Below are positions 31,078 through 38,736 of a stretch of DNA of 60,113 nucleotides, piece by piece (within the stretch, counting starts at the first letter, position 1; every line of letters starts with the position of its first letter). Position numbers and translations under genes: made by a program. The DNA is from Hymenobacter guriensis (lineage in GTDB: Bacteria; Bacteroidota; Bacteroidia; Cytophagales; Hymenobacteraceae), in NCBI RefSeq assembly GCF_015773195.1, contig NZ_JADWYK010000021.1, forward strand, positions 1 to 60,113, read 5' to 3'. Below the pieces are notes generated by a model, which ran no database searches, was not told the DNA's origin, and saw only the letters and a program-made list of their open reading frames with translations.

Positions 31078-32187
31078 ATGGAAAAGCAAGAGCATCCTAT
31101 AAGTCAGCGTATTAGGATTTTAATTGACTCTTTTGCAGATGGCAACCAGAGGCATTTTGCGGAAAAAATAGGCATCACTCCTAGCGCGATCAGTGACCTA
31201 TTTGGGAAGAGGAAGAATACCCCTGGAACAGAGATGCTTCAAAAAATCGCAGCTGCGTACAAAAACGTCAGCATGGATTGGCTCTTAAATGGGGAAGAGC
31301 CAATGATAATGAGCGGATACATGCATAAAGATCCTGTGCAGGCTGTCGAGGAAGCGCAGGAAGCGAGTAGGGAGCGGTTTTACCATTTGAATAGACTGAA
31401 GAGAATAAGAGAGCTTCGCGGCATTAGCTTAGATGAAGCTGCAAAAGCATTTGGAATAACAGCAGATGAATTACATAAAATAGAATGGGCTGTTGAAGGC
31501 ACAGGCAAGTATGTATGGGATGTTGAATTTCATGAAGCGGCCTCTCAGCTATATCGTGTCTCTCTAGACTATTTAGTAGGAGACCCAGACCTTGAGATGC
31601 TTCAACGTTTGATAGAAGCAGAGTCTCGAAAAGGCTATCATGGTGTGCCAATGGTTACCGTTGACTCCGACCAGCGGGAGAATATCGCAATGGTAAGCAC
31701 ACAGGCTGAGGCGAGTTACCCAACACGCTACTTGGAACAGGAGTTTTACCACAAGCTCCCAGCTTTCTCTATCCCACTACCGCAATTCCGCAACGCGACC
31801 TTCCGAGCCTTCGAGGTAACGGGTAACTCAATGAGCCCGACTCTTTATCCACAGAGTTGGGTAATAGCCCGCTTCGTGGACCTGCAGGCTGAGTCGATTC
31901 AGGAGGGGTATATATATGTAATAGTTACGCATGCCGCAGTTGTGGTAAAACGCGTCATTGACCGGCGGAAGGAGCGCGGGGCCTTCGCGTTGCAATCCGA
32001 CAATGAAGAGTATCCCACTTTCGACCAGGCCGCAAGCGAGGTGCTGGAGATGTGGCGTGTACAGGCAGGTATCAACTTCCAATTCCCTAATACTCGTTTT
32101 GCGATGGTACGCAAAGTGGCAAGTTTAGAAGCCGATATGCGTTACGTAATGGACCGGCTTCAACAAAGGCCAGATAACGAAGAATAG
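31078..32187 (+). CDS. CI-like phage repressor: two HTH domains plus S24 peptidase-like domain
   Basis: A 369-residue protein. Residues ~8-72 are an XRE HTH (FAEKIGITPSAISDLFGKRK). Residues ~100-170 hold a second HTH-like unit (LKRIRELRGISLDEAAKAFG, ITADELHKIEW ... VSLDYLVGDPD). Residues ~225-345 are a LexA/S24-type domain with S251 in EVTGNSMSPTL and K291 in VVVKRVI, the expected catalytic pair. The usual Ala-Gly cleavage site appears as Ala212-Ser213 (QAEASYPTRY). It keeps the lysogen silent by binding the repeats at 31024-31058. A terminator follows the stop directly. Confidence 0.8.
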   Translation: MEKQEHPISQRIRILIDSFADGNQRHFAEKIGITPSAISDLFGKRKNTPGTEMLQKIAAAYKNVSMDWLLNGEEPMIMSGYMHKDPVQAVEEAQEASRERFYHLNRLKRIRELRGISLDEAAKAFGITADELHKIEWAVEGTGKYVWDVEFHEAASQLYRVSLDYLVGDPDLEMLQRLIEAESRKGYHGVPMVTVDSDQRENIAMVSTQAEASYPTRYLEQEFYHKLPAFSIPLPQFRNATFRAFEVTGNSMSPTLYPQSWVIARFVDLQAESIQEGYIYVIVTHAAVVVKRVIDRRKERGAFALQSDNEEYPTFDQAASEVLEMWRVQAGINFQFPNTRFAMVRKVASLEADMRYVMDRLQQRPDNEE

Positions 32188-32220
32188 CCGCGCTCCCCAC
32201 TGGAGAGCGCGGAGGCTTTT
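32188..32220 (+). terminator. Terminator of the repressor gene
   Basis: CCGCGCTC (32188-32195) pairs with GAGCGCGG (32205-32212), followed by AGGCTTTTTA. It begins at the base after the stop codon of the repressor gene. Confidence 0.7.
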
Positions 32221-32331
32221 TACAGGCAAATCAACTAAACCGGTATAGAAACCGGTATGGCAAAAAACTAACTGTACTGACTTTCAAGTAGATGAAGTGG
32301 AAAGCACGATCCCAGGAGGGAGCGCACAAAC
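32221..32331. other. Prophage-host junction region, no gene seen
   Basis: Between the repressor terminator and the next terminator there is no convincing gene. The stretch holds a direct repeat ACCGGTAT (twice, near 32240 and 32252) and short AT-rich blocks. The right attachment site probably lies here or shortly after, because host-type genes begin at 32486, but the matching left copy is outside the window. No tRNA cloverleaf could be drawn. Confidence 0.3.
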
Positions 32332-32361
32332 AAAAAGCCTATCGGAAACGATAGGCTTTTT
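32332..32361. terminator. 13-bp hairpin with GAAA loop and T-tract
   Basis: AAAAAGCCTATCG (32332-32344) and CGATAGGCTTTTT (32349-32361) pair perfectly around GAAA. It is a strong bidirectional terminator but has no gene directly upstream on the + strand, so it may be the host terminator left beside the integration point. Nothing else is seen from 32362 to 32485. Confidence 0.75.
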
Positions 32362-32485
32362 GCGTTTAGGCAGTTACGGAATAAGGCTGAAGTCAACTTT
32401 TCGGGCTTAGGGACAGTATCAGACAGACTGGCCGCCCACACTGACGGTCTCCTGACTCTTCCCTCTCTTCCAAAAGCCTTTTCCT

Positions 32486-32662
32486 ATGAACTCTTTCCGC
32501 TCAATGCTGGCCATGAGCCTGCTGGTGCTACTTACTTTCTCCTTGAGCAGCTGCGACGTTATCGGTGACATTTTCAAGGCCGGCGCCTGGACCGGAATCA
32601 TTGGCGTCGTGCTGGTGATTTTACTGATCTGGTGGATTCTGGGCAAGGTGCGGCGCCGGTAG
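32486..32662 (+). CDS. Small membrane-anchored lipoprotein
   Basis: A 58-residue protein from ATG 32486. It has a signal peptide with lipobox SLSSC (Cys at residue 23), a short linker DVIGDIFKAGAWTG, and one membrane helix (IIGVVLVILLIWWIL) ending GKVRRR. Short lipobox-plus-helix proteins of this type are common in Cytophagales and Flavobacteria; their role is unknown. It is the first host-type gene after the prophage and ends at a bidirectional terminator. Confidence 0.65.
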   Translation: MNSFRSMLAMSLLVLLTFSLSSCDVIGDIFKAGAWTGIIGVVLVILLIWWILGKVRRR

Positions 32663-32691
32663 GCTGTTCATGTCCTCATAACGACATAACA

Positions 32692-32719
32692 AAAAAGGCA
32701 GCCCGCAGGCTGCCTTTTT
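32692..32719. terminator. Bidirectional terminator
   Basis: AAAAAGGCAGCC (32692-32703) pairs with GGCTGCCTTTTT (32708-32719), loop CGCA. It lies between the converging 32486 and 32738 genes. Confidence 0.85.
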
Positions 32720-32737
32720 GCATTTATTTACAACCAG

Positions 32738-33388
32738 TTAGCCGGCTTTGCGACTCTCGGGCATGGTACCGACGATGTGGTCCCATAGGGTGGTGGATAC
32801 TCCGAAAGCCACCTCATCCTGCCGGTAGTGGTGCTGGGCGTGGTGATGCCACCAGAACTTCAGAAAGTTTTTGGGCGGCGAGTACACGTGAATGGCGTAG
32901 TGTACAAACAGATACAGCGCGTAGCCGAACACGAAACCGGCGAGAATACCAAAGCCTGCGTTGCCGAACACGAAGCAGAAGATGAAGAACAGCAGCGAAG
33001 CTACGAATACCGTTACGATGGGAGGCATAGCCAGCCGCGTCTTGTCTTTCGGGAACTCATGGTGGACGCCGTGCATGGTGTACTGAAACTTGGCCCGGCC
33101 CGGGGTACTGGGCTTAATATGGTAGAGGAAGCGGTGCATCAGATACTCTACCAGCGTGAAGGCAAACCACCCCGCCAGAAACAGCCCGAAAGCCGCCAGC
33201 CCCGTGAGCAGGCCGCGGCTAAGGCTGTAATACAGGCTCAGGGCCGCCACGCCGAAGAAAATGCTGAGAGGGGCGGCAATATGGGTATGCGTAAGGCGCT
33301 CCAGCACAGGATTCTCGAACAGCTGAGCCGAGCCTTTGTGTTTGGGTTTATGCAGTTGTCCCGAGGTTGGGGCAGCTTTCTGTTCCAT
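32738..33388 (-). CDS. Fatty acid hydroxylase / sterol desaturase family protein
   Basis: A 216-residue membrane di-iron enzyme. Four hydrophobic segments lie around the His clusters HRFLYH (85-90), HGVHH (106-110), HYAIH (163-167) and HHHAQHHY (181-188), which bind two irons. The order matches the FA2H/Scs7 branch that hydroxylates the alpha carbon of fatty acids for sphingolipids, a lipid class made by many Bacteroidota. The exact substrate cannot be told. A TACTTTTG box lies at 33422-33415. Confidence 0.85.
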   Translation of the reverse strand: MEQKAAPTSGQLHKPKHKGSAQLFENPVLERLTHTHIAAPLSIFFGVAALSLYYSLSRGLLTGLAAFGLFLAGWFAFTLVEYLMHRFLYHIKPSTPGRAKFQYTMHGVHHEFPKDKTRLAMPPIVTVFVASLLFFIFCFVFGNAGFGILAGFVFGYALYLFVHYAIHVYSPPKNFLKFWWHHHAQHHYRQDEVAFGVSTTLWDHIVGTMPESRKAG

Positions 33389-33457
33389 GGTACTGCAAAG
33401 AATGATTCAAAACGCAAAAGTAACCATCAACCCGCAAACGTGCATCGGGCTACTATA

Positions 33458-33979
33458 TTAAGCCGTGGCCTGGTAGTGCTGCACCAGGGCCCACAACGCA
33501 TCAGGTGTGCAGGCCGGGGGGGCACAACGAAGCGCCGCTCTGCTGTAAAACCCGCGGCGGGCTGCTATGGTTTCGGTGAGTCGCTGTTTCAGCGCCTGCT
33601 CATCGGGCAGGGCGGCCAGCAGGGGCCGGGCCGCGGCGGCCCGGTGCAGGCGCGCCACCAGTTCCGGCACCGGCACATCCAGCCATACAGTGACGCCTGA
33701 GGCCAGCAGCGCATCCATGGTATCATGGAAACAAGGGGCCCCACCCCCGGTAGCCAGCACCAGTTGCGGATGCTGCTCAATCAGCTGGCGCACCAGGCGC
33801 GCTTCTACAGCCCGGAAATATGCTTCGCCTTCCGCCGAAAAGATTTCAGCCACACTGCGCTGCTCCTGCCGTACAATTTCCTCGTCCAAGTCCAGGAACG
33901 GCAGGCCGCCGCGCAAAGCCAGGGCGCGGCCCAGGGTGGTTTTGCCGGCTCCGGGCATACCAATCAGAAACAGGCGCAT
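33458..33979 (-). CDS. aroK: Shikimate kinase
   Basis: A 173-residue cytoplasmic enzyme that phosphorylates shikimate in aromatic amino acid synthesis. Walker A is GMPGAGKTT (7-15), with the shikimate-binding DLDEEI near 31-36, FRAVEARL and GGGAP near 78-82, and the lid Arg region RPLLAAL. The ATG at 33979 is used; an upstream TTG at 33985 would add only two residues. Length is normal for the family. Confidence 0.9.
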   Translation of the reverse strand: MRLFLIGMPGAGKTTLGRALALRGGLPFLDLDEEIVRQEQRSVAEIFSAEGEAYFRAVEARLVRQLIEQHPQLVLATGGGAPCFHDTMDALLASGVTVWLDVPVPELVARLHRAAAARPLLAALPDEQALKQRLTETIAARRGFYSRAALRCAPPACTPDALWALVQHYQATA

Positions 33980-34038
33980 AAACAAAAAGTCAAAAGGTAA
34001 TGCAGGGCAGCAAGATACATGCGCGGCCGGGCGGCTGA

Positions 34039-34692
34039 CTACTTTGCCAAACCTTGCATAAAGGCGTTCTGAAAGTCAGGGGCGAAGTGCCGGATGTTGG
34101 GCAGGTGACTGAACTCCTCGATCTGGTGCGTGGTGGTGAGGATGACGGCCGGCATACCCGCGTTCAGCGCCGCTTCTGCCCCTTTCGGCACGTCTTCGAA
34201 CACCAGACAATCGGCCGGAGCCACGCCGAGCTGCGCGGCGGCCTGCAGAAACGTTTCGGGGTGGGGCTTGCTCAGCGTGACGTTGTCGGCACTGACGATG
34301 GCGCTGAAGTAATGCCGGATACCCAACGTATCCAGCACGAAGTCGATGTTGAACGGAATAGCGGCCGAGCCAATGGCCATGGGTATTTGCCGCTGGTGCG
34401 CCTTTTCCAGAAACTCCGCCAGGCCGGGCAAAAGGGCCAGATGCGGGCGGTATTCCGCCTGATAACGCCGCTCCTTTTGCAGGGAGAGGCGCTGCATTTC
34501 TTCGTCGGTGAGGCGGCCTGCGCCCAGCATACGCACCAGTACTTCCTGGTTTTTGCCGTACATCTGCGGCTTCACTTCCTCCCAGGTAAAGGAACCGCCC
34601 AACTCCTCATTCAGCAACGACTGCCAAGCCCGGGTATGGTAATCCATATCGTGGATCATGGTGCCGTTGAGGTCGAAAATAAATGCCTTCAT
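34039..34692 (-). CDS. HAD-family hydrolase (beta-phosphoglucomutase-like)
   Basis: A 217-residue cytoplasmic phosphatase or phosphomutase. Motif I is FDLNGTMIH (Asp8 nucleophile; note N in place of the usual second D, as in DLNGT), a cap domain follows (~15-90), then motif II AIGSAAIP with Ser, motif III LSKPHPE, and motif IV VFEDVPKGAEAALNAG. The missing second Asp of DxDGT is a point of interest, since that residue is the general acid/base in phosphomutases. The ATG at 34692 is used; the longer open frame is antisense shadow coding over the permease gene. Confidence 0.8.
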   Translation of the reverse strand: MKAFIFDLNGTMIHDMDYHTRAWQSLLNEELGGSFTWEEVKPQMYGKNQEVLVRMLGAGRLTDEEMQRLSLQKERRYQAEYRPHLALLPGLAEFLEKAHQRQIPMAIGSAAIPFNIDFVLDTLGIRHYFSAIVSADNVTLSKPHPETFLQAAAQLGVAPADCLVFEDVPKGAEAALNAGMPAVILTTTHQIEEFSHLPNIRHFAPDFQNAFMQGLAK

Positions 34693-34724
34693 CAGGAGCA
34701 GTAGAGAAAGAAAAAGAAGCCCGG

Positions 34725-35780
34725 CTAGCTCAGCTTTACGCGCGGGTCGAGCACAGCATACAGCACATCTACCACGATATTCACCAGCACAAACAGGGCC
34801 GCAATAAAGATGGTAGCGCCCATTACCACCGGGAAATCGAGGTTCTCCACGGCGCGGAGCGTGACGGTGCCCAGGCCTTTCCAGTTGAAGATGTATTCGA
34901 TAAAAAATGCGCCTGCCATGAGCGAAGCCAGCCAGCCCGAAACGGCCGTAACTACCGGGTTGAGGGCATTGCGCAGGGCATGCCCCACTACCACGCCGTA
35001 GCCGGATAAGCCCTTGGCCCGCGCCGTACGGATGTAGTCCTGGCTCATCACCTCCAGCATGGAGCTGCGCGTGAGCTGCACAATAACCGCCAGCGGCCGG
35101 ATGCCCAGCGCAAAAGCCGGCAGCAGCAGGTTGCGCAGCACCAGATGGCGGCCCGTGAAGGGGTCGGTTTCGTAGAGCTGCCCGGTGAGGTTGAGGCCAG
35201 TCCAATGGCTCCAGTAAAAGCCGAACGTCATGGCAATGAGTATGGCCGCCACAAACGAAGGCACCGAAATACCCAGCACCGACACCGAAATCAGGGCGCG
35301 GTCGAGCCAGGAGTGCGGGCGCAGGGCAGCCACAACGCCCAGCGCAATACCCACCGAAGCCGCCAGGGCCATAGCTGCCAGCGCCAGCCACAGCGTACCG
35401 GTGAAGTGGTCAGCCAAAATGCTGAGCACTTCCTTGTTGCTTTGAAACGAGCGACGCAGATACGGCTTCTTCAGCACTACGGCCTGCTTGCCCAGCGGCA
35501 GCAGCGCCACGCCGCCATACTTGGCCACGCCCGCCGAGTCGCGTGGGTGCAGCCCGATGGGTGATACGTCGTTGAGGTAGCCGGCCAGCTGCAAGGGCAA
35601 GGGCTGGTCGAGGCCCAGGTCGGCGGCAATGGCGGCACGGGTGGCGGCGTCGGAGCGTTGGCCGGCCAGCAAGGCTACCGGGTCGCCGGGCAGCACGTTA
35701 AATAGGAAAAACACCGTGAGGGCCACGCCCACCAGCACCAGCGCCCCCTGCCACACCCGCCGAAAAAGAAATCCAAGCAT
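34725..35780 (-). CDS. ABC transporter permease, DppB/OppB type
   Basis: A 351-residue inner-membrane permease of peptide or nickel importers. The N-terminus FRRVWQGALVLVGVALTVFF, then FNVLPGDPVALLAG, is typical, as is the EAA-like loop YIRTARAKGLSGYGVVVGHALRNALNP and C-terminal AVLDPRVKL. A larger than usual periplasmic loop (~65-115) follows the first helix. Unusually no second permease, ATPase or binding protein gene is adjacent, so partners must be elsewhere. The gene lies 32 bases upstream of the HAD gene. Confidence 0.85.
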   Translation of the reverse strand: MLGFLFRRVWQGALVLVGVALTVFFLFNVLPGDPVALLAGQRSDAATRAAIAADLGLDQPLPLQLAGYLNDVSPIGLHPRDSAGVAKYGGVALLPLGKQAVVLKKPYLRRSFQSNKEVLSILADHFTGTLWLALAAMALAASVGIALGVVAALRPHSWLDRALISVSVLGISVPSFVAAILIAMTFGFYWSHWTGLNLTGQLYETDPFTGRHLVLRNLLLPAFALGIRPLAVIVQLTRSSMLEVMSQDYIRTARAKGLSGYGVVVGHALRNALNPVVTAVSGWLASLMAGAFFIEYIFNWKGLGTVTLRAVENLDFPVVMGATIFIAALFVLVNIVVDVLYAVLDPRVKLS

Positions 35781-35786
35781 GATTTT

Positions 35787-35906
35787 GGGTCTTGGGGACT
35801 CAGGGACTTGGGGACTTGGGGACTTGGTTTGCAGTTCAATAAACCAACAAGCCGTTGTTAGTTAGAACGGAAACCAAGTCCCTAAACCCCTAAGACCCCA
35901 AGTCCC
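35787..35906. repeat. G/T-rich inverted repeat with GGGACTTG minisatellite
   Basis: The left arm (35787-35830) contains three exact tandem GGGACTTG units (35803-35826) and the right arm (35871-35906) carries the complement of related words; both arms share the end GACTTGGTTT. It fills the 129-bp gap between the permease start and the DoxX-like stop. The arms match imperfectly. Confidence 0.65.
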
Positions 35907-35909
35907 TTT

Positions 35910-37010
35910 TTACAACAGCTCCTCTACTTTGGCGCGGCTGGGGATGTCGTGGTAGTGGAACTTGCCTTTCACCACGCCGTCCTTGAGCAGGATAAAGCCG
36001 GGGTTGGAGCGAATCATGGTTTTAAGCACGGTAGCATCGGCGTAGTAGAACGGGGCCGCCAAGTTTACCTCGTGGCGGAAGGCGTCGAACTCAGCCGGGC
36101 TGCTGCTGGTGACCACCAGAAACTCCGTTTTCTTGCGCGAGGAGTCTACCGACTGCACCAGCTGGTTGATGACCACGAACCGGTCCCGGTCGGCTTTATC
36201 GGTGTTCTGCACAATGAGCAGCAGCTTGTTGCCCTGCAGAATCTTGGGGGTGAAGTCGCCCTCATCGTTCCACACCCGGAAATCCGTGATTTTGGGCGCG
36301 GCCTCCGGGTTCAGCGTCACCATCTGCTTGAACTTCCAGGTGGTATCGGTGGGGTACTCCGTAAACTCCTGGCTCTGGCCCCCGCGCTCCATGATGTACT
36401 TGTAGCGCAGCGGCGCCGAGGGCTTCATGAGCTTGCCGATGTCGTTGCCGACTTTATAGGGCAGGAAATCAAAGTATGGCAGGTGGCCCAGCGCGTACAC
36501 GCCAATACCAATGGCCACCGACGCTGTTACGGTGATATACACTACGCCCAGCGTGCCCTTGGCAAACACGCGCCGCAGGTGCTTCTGGTTGAAGAAAACC
36601 ACAACCCACAGCACCAGCAGCAGCACATCCTTGCTGAACGACTGCCAGGGCGTGAGCTTGATGAAGTCGCCGAAGCAGCCGCAGTCGGTTACTTTGTTGA
36701 ACGCAGCCGAGTAGAACGTAAGAAAGGTAAAGAACACCAGCAGCACCAGCAGCGTCCAGAGGGTTTTGCGCAGGTGCCAGCGCAGCAGCAGGGCCACGCC
36801 CAGAATCACTTCCAGGGAGCTGAGCACGAGCGAAATCAGGCGGGCCTGAGGCTTGAAAGCCAGAAAGAACCGTCCGAAATCCACCGCGAATACCTCGAAA
36901 TATTCTTCCAGCTTGATGGCCGTGCCCACGGGGTCGTTGAGCTTGATCAGCCCCGAAAAAATAAACAGCACCCCCAGCAGCAGCCAGCAAATGCGCGTGA
37001 GTTGTCTCAT
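35910..37010 (-). CDS. DoxX/MauE-like membrane protein with thioredoxin-like domain (BT_3928 type)
   Basis: A 366-residue inner-membrane protein. Four helices occupy residues ~1-150 (ICWLLLGVLFIFSGLIKLND; LISLVLSSLEVILGVALLL; LWTLLVLLVFFTFLTFYSA), with a CGCFGD motif (about 112-117) like that of MauE/DoxX redox membrane proteins. Residues ~220-366 appear to be a periplasmic thioredoxin-like domain (FLVVTSSSPAEFDAF, NPGFILLKDGVVKGKFHYHD), although no CxxC is present there. This domain pair is known in Bacteroidota. A role in respiratory or thiol redox is inferred. Confidence 0.7.
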   Translation of the reverse strand: MRQLTRICWLLLGVLFIFSGLIKLNDPVGTAIKLEEYFEVFAVDFGRFFLAFKPQARLISLVLSSLEVILGVALLLRWHLRKTLWTLLVLLVFFTFLTFYSAAFNKVTDCGCFGDFIKLTPWQSFSKDVLLLVLWVVVFFNQKHLRRVFAKGTLGVVYITVTASVAIGIGVYALGHLPYFDFLPYKVGNDIGKLMKPSAPLRYKYIMERGGQSQEFTEYPTDTTWKFKQMVTLNPEAAPKITDFRVWNDEGDFTPKILQGNKLLLIVQNTDKADRDRFVVINQLVQSVDSSRKKTEFLVVTSSSPAEFDAFRHEVNLAAPFYYADATVLKTMIRSNPGFILLKDGVVKGKFHYHDIPSRAKVEELL

Positions 37011-37016
37011 GGTAAG

Positions 37017-37185
37017 TAGTGCTTAGTACGTAGTGCCCAGTGCTTGGAAAAAGCCATGGGTACTACGGCTGGAACGCAGATTAAGACAGGTGTAGGGATA
37101 CGGTGCAAGTTACGGATGCCGCTTGCACCAAACGGCATTTTTCTCGTCCAGTTACGAAGCACGATGCACGACCAACTAGGCACTA
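37017..37185. repeat. 29-bp imperfect inverted repeat
   Basis: Arms 37017-37045 and 37157-37185 match at 22 of 29 positions in inverted order; both are made of TAGTGC, GTGC and GTGCTT words. The right arm includes the stop codon of the DUF1599 gene. The 165-bp gap 37011-37175 contains nothing else recognisable. Confidence 0.5.
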
Positions 37186-37721
37186 ACTCCCATTTTTATC
37201 AAACAGAACACGGCATAGTTGAGCATGTCGCGGTAGTTGGCCTCCACCCCTTCCGACACGCGCGTGCGGCCCTGCAGGTCTTCGATCTGCTTGGTGCGGT
37301 GCAGCTTCATCAGGATGATGTCGGTAATACTTTCGATGCGCATCTGCCGCCAGGCCTCCCCGTAGTCGTGGTTTTTGGCGAACAGCAGTTGGCGCGTGAG
37401 GTCCACCTCGTGGTCGTAGGCGGCGGTAACCTCTGCGGGGTCTAGCTCCAGGGGTGCGTCGGCGGGCAGGCGCAGCTGCATCAGCGCAATCAGGCAGTAG
37501 TTCACAATGGCCACGAACTCGCCTTCGATGCCTTCGTCGACCAATTGGGTGCCTTTTTCCTGGATAGACCGGATGCGCTGGGCCTTGATGTAGAGCTGGT
37601 CGGTAACGGAAGGCAGGCGCAGAATGCGCCAGGCTGTGCCGTAGTCGTGCGTCTTGGCCAGAAACAGCGCGCGGCACTGGCTGATTACCTGGTCGTACTC
37701 GTGCTGGGTTTGGTTGTGCAA
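37176..37721 (-). CDS. DUF1599 domain protein
   Basis: A 181-residue cytoplasmic protein made of two similar halves. Half one has CRALFLAKTHDYGTAWRILR and SVTDQLYIKAQRIRSIQ; half two has RQLLFAKNHDYGEAWRQMR and SITDIILMKLHRTKQIE. The repeated K-x-HDYGxAW motif is characteristic of DUF1599, a Bacteroidota family of unknown function related in fold to MazG-type all-helical pyrophosphatases. The frame begins with TTG at 37721 because no ATG precedes the conserved part. It is divergent from folP. Confidence 0.75.
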   Translation of the reverse strand: MHNQTQHEYDQVISQCRALFLAKTHDYGTAWRILRLPSVTDQLYIKAQRIRSIQEKGTQLVDEGIEGEFVAIVNYCLIALMQLRLPADAPLELDPAEVTAAYDHEVDLTRQLLFAKNHDYGEAWRQMRIESITDIILMKLHRTKQIEDLQGRTRVSEGVEANYRDMLNYAVFCLIKMGVSA

Positions 37722-37848
37722 GATTTTCAGGCTAGATTTAAAAACTTCGGACCATTCCGGGCGTTGCCGGCGGCGCCGTTTCGGGCGAATACCTCACCTT
37801 TGCGGCGGGCCGCCTGCGCGGCGGGCCGGCTTACACTTTCGTGCTCTC

Positions 37849-38736
37849 ATGACCCTCACAGCTGCGCAAGATACGTGCTTTTCGGCCAGGCAAACCCTGC
37901 GTTGCCCCCGCGGACGCGTGCTCGATTTGCGCCGCCCGCAGGTAATGGGCATCCTCAACCTCACCCCCGACTCCTTCTACCAGGGTAGCCGCGTGCAGGC
38001 CACCGATGAGCTGCTGCGCCGGGCCGAAACCATGCTGCAGGCCGGAGCCGCTATTCTCGACCTGGGCGGCTACAGCACCCGCCCCGGCGCCACAGAGGTA
38101 CCCGAAGACGAGGAAAAGCGCCGCGTGCTGCCCGCCCTGCAGGCCGTGCGGGAGGCCTTCCCTGAGGCATTTCTGTCCGTGGATACCTTCCGGGCCGGGG
38201 TAGCCACCGAGGCCGTAGCCCTGGGCGCCGACATTCTCAACGACATCAGTGCGGGCACCCTGGACGAGGAGCTGCTGGCTACGGCCGGCCGGCTGGGCGT
38301 GCCCTACGTGCTGATGCACCTGCGCGGCACGCCCCAAACTATGGCCCAGCACACGCACTACGCCCACGATCTGGTGCTAGAGATGGTGCGCTTTTTCCGA
38401 AGCCGGCTGGCGGCGCTGCGGGCCGCCGGCGTGGTGGACGTGCTGTTGGACCCGGGCTTCGGCTTTGCCAAAACCCCGCAGCAGGGCTACGAGCTGCTGC
38501 GGCGCCTGCCCGAGCTACAGCTGCTGGGCCTTCCGCTGCTGGTGGGCGTCTCGCGCAAATCGATGGTGTACAAGCCCCTCGGCCTTACTCCCGATGCAGC
38601 CCTCACCGGAACTATTGCCGTCCATACCATGGCCTTGCTCAACGGCGCCCGGGTGCTGCGCGTACACGACGTAGCCGAAGCCGTGCAGACCATACAACTC
38701 GTGCGCAACTCCTACCCTGTTCCCGTTTCCCCATGA
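37849..38736 (+). CDS. folP: Dihydropteroate synthase
   Basis: A 295-residue folate enzyme joining p-aminobenzoate to dihydropterin pyrophosphate. Motifs in order: VMGILNLTPDSFY near 35, ILDLGGYSTRPGA near 75, SVDTF near 115, ILNDIS near 135, YVLMHLRGTP near 160, VLLDPGFGFAKT near 205 and VGVSRKS near 240. The ATG at 37849 is chosen; the longer upstream frame overlaps the divergent DUF1599 gene. It ends in an ATGA overlap with cdaA, a gene order conserved in Bacteroidota. Confidence 0.92.
   Translation: MTLTAAQDTCFSARQTLRCPRGRVLDLRRPQVMGILNLTPDSFYQGSRVQATDELLRRAETMLQAGAAILDLGGYSTRPGATEVPEDEEKRRVLPALQAVREAFPEAFLSVDTFRAGVATEAVALGADILNDISAGTLDEELLATAGRLGVPYVLMHLRGTPQTMAQHTHYAHDLVLEMVRFFRSRLAALRAAGVVDVLLDPGFGFAKTPQQGYELLRRLPELQLLGLPLLVGVSRKSMVYKPLGLTPDAALTGTIAVHTMALLNGARVLRVHDVAEAVQTIQLVRNSYPVPVSP

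Noticed and set aside
32221..32345. A tRNA or tmRNA at the prophage border
   Set aside because: No acceptor stem, anticodon arm or T-loop consensus could be fitted; the hairpin at 32332 is a simple terminator.
34693..35391. Upstream extension of the HAD gene frame
   Set aside because: The extension overlaps the permease gene in another frame and has Gly/Pro/Ala/Cys-rich shadow composition; the HAD domain starts exactly at ATG 34692.
35949..37019. A 356-codon open frame on the + strand
   Set aside because: It mirrors the DoxX-like gene, whose membrane segments and motifs make sense; the mirror reads as Gln/His/Arg-rich noise.
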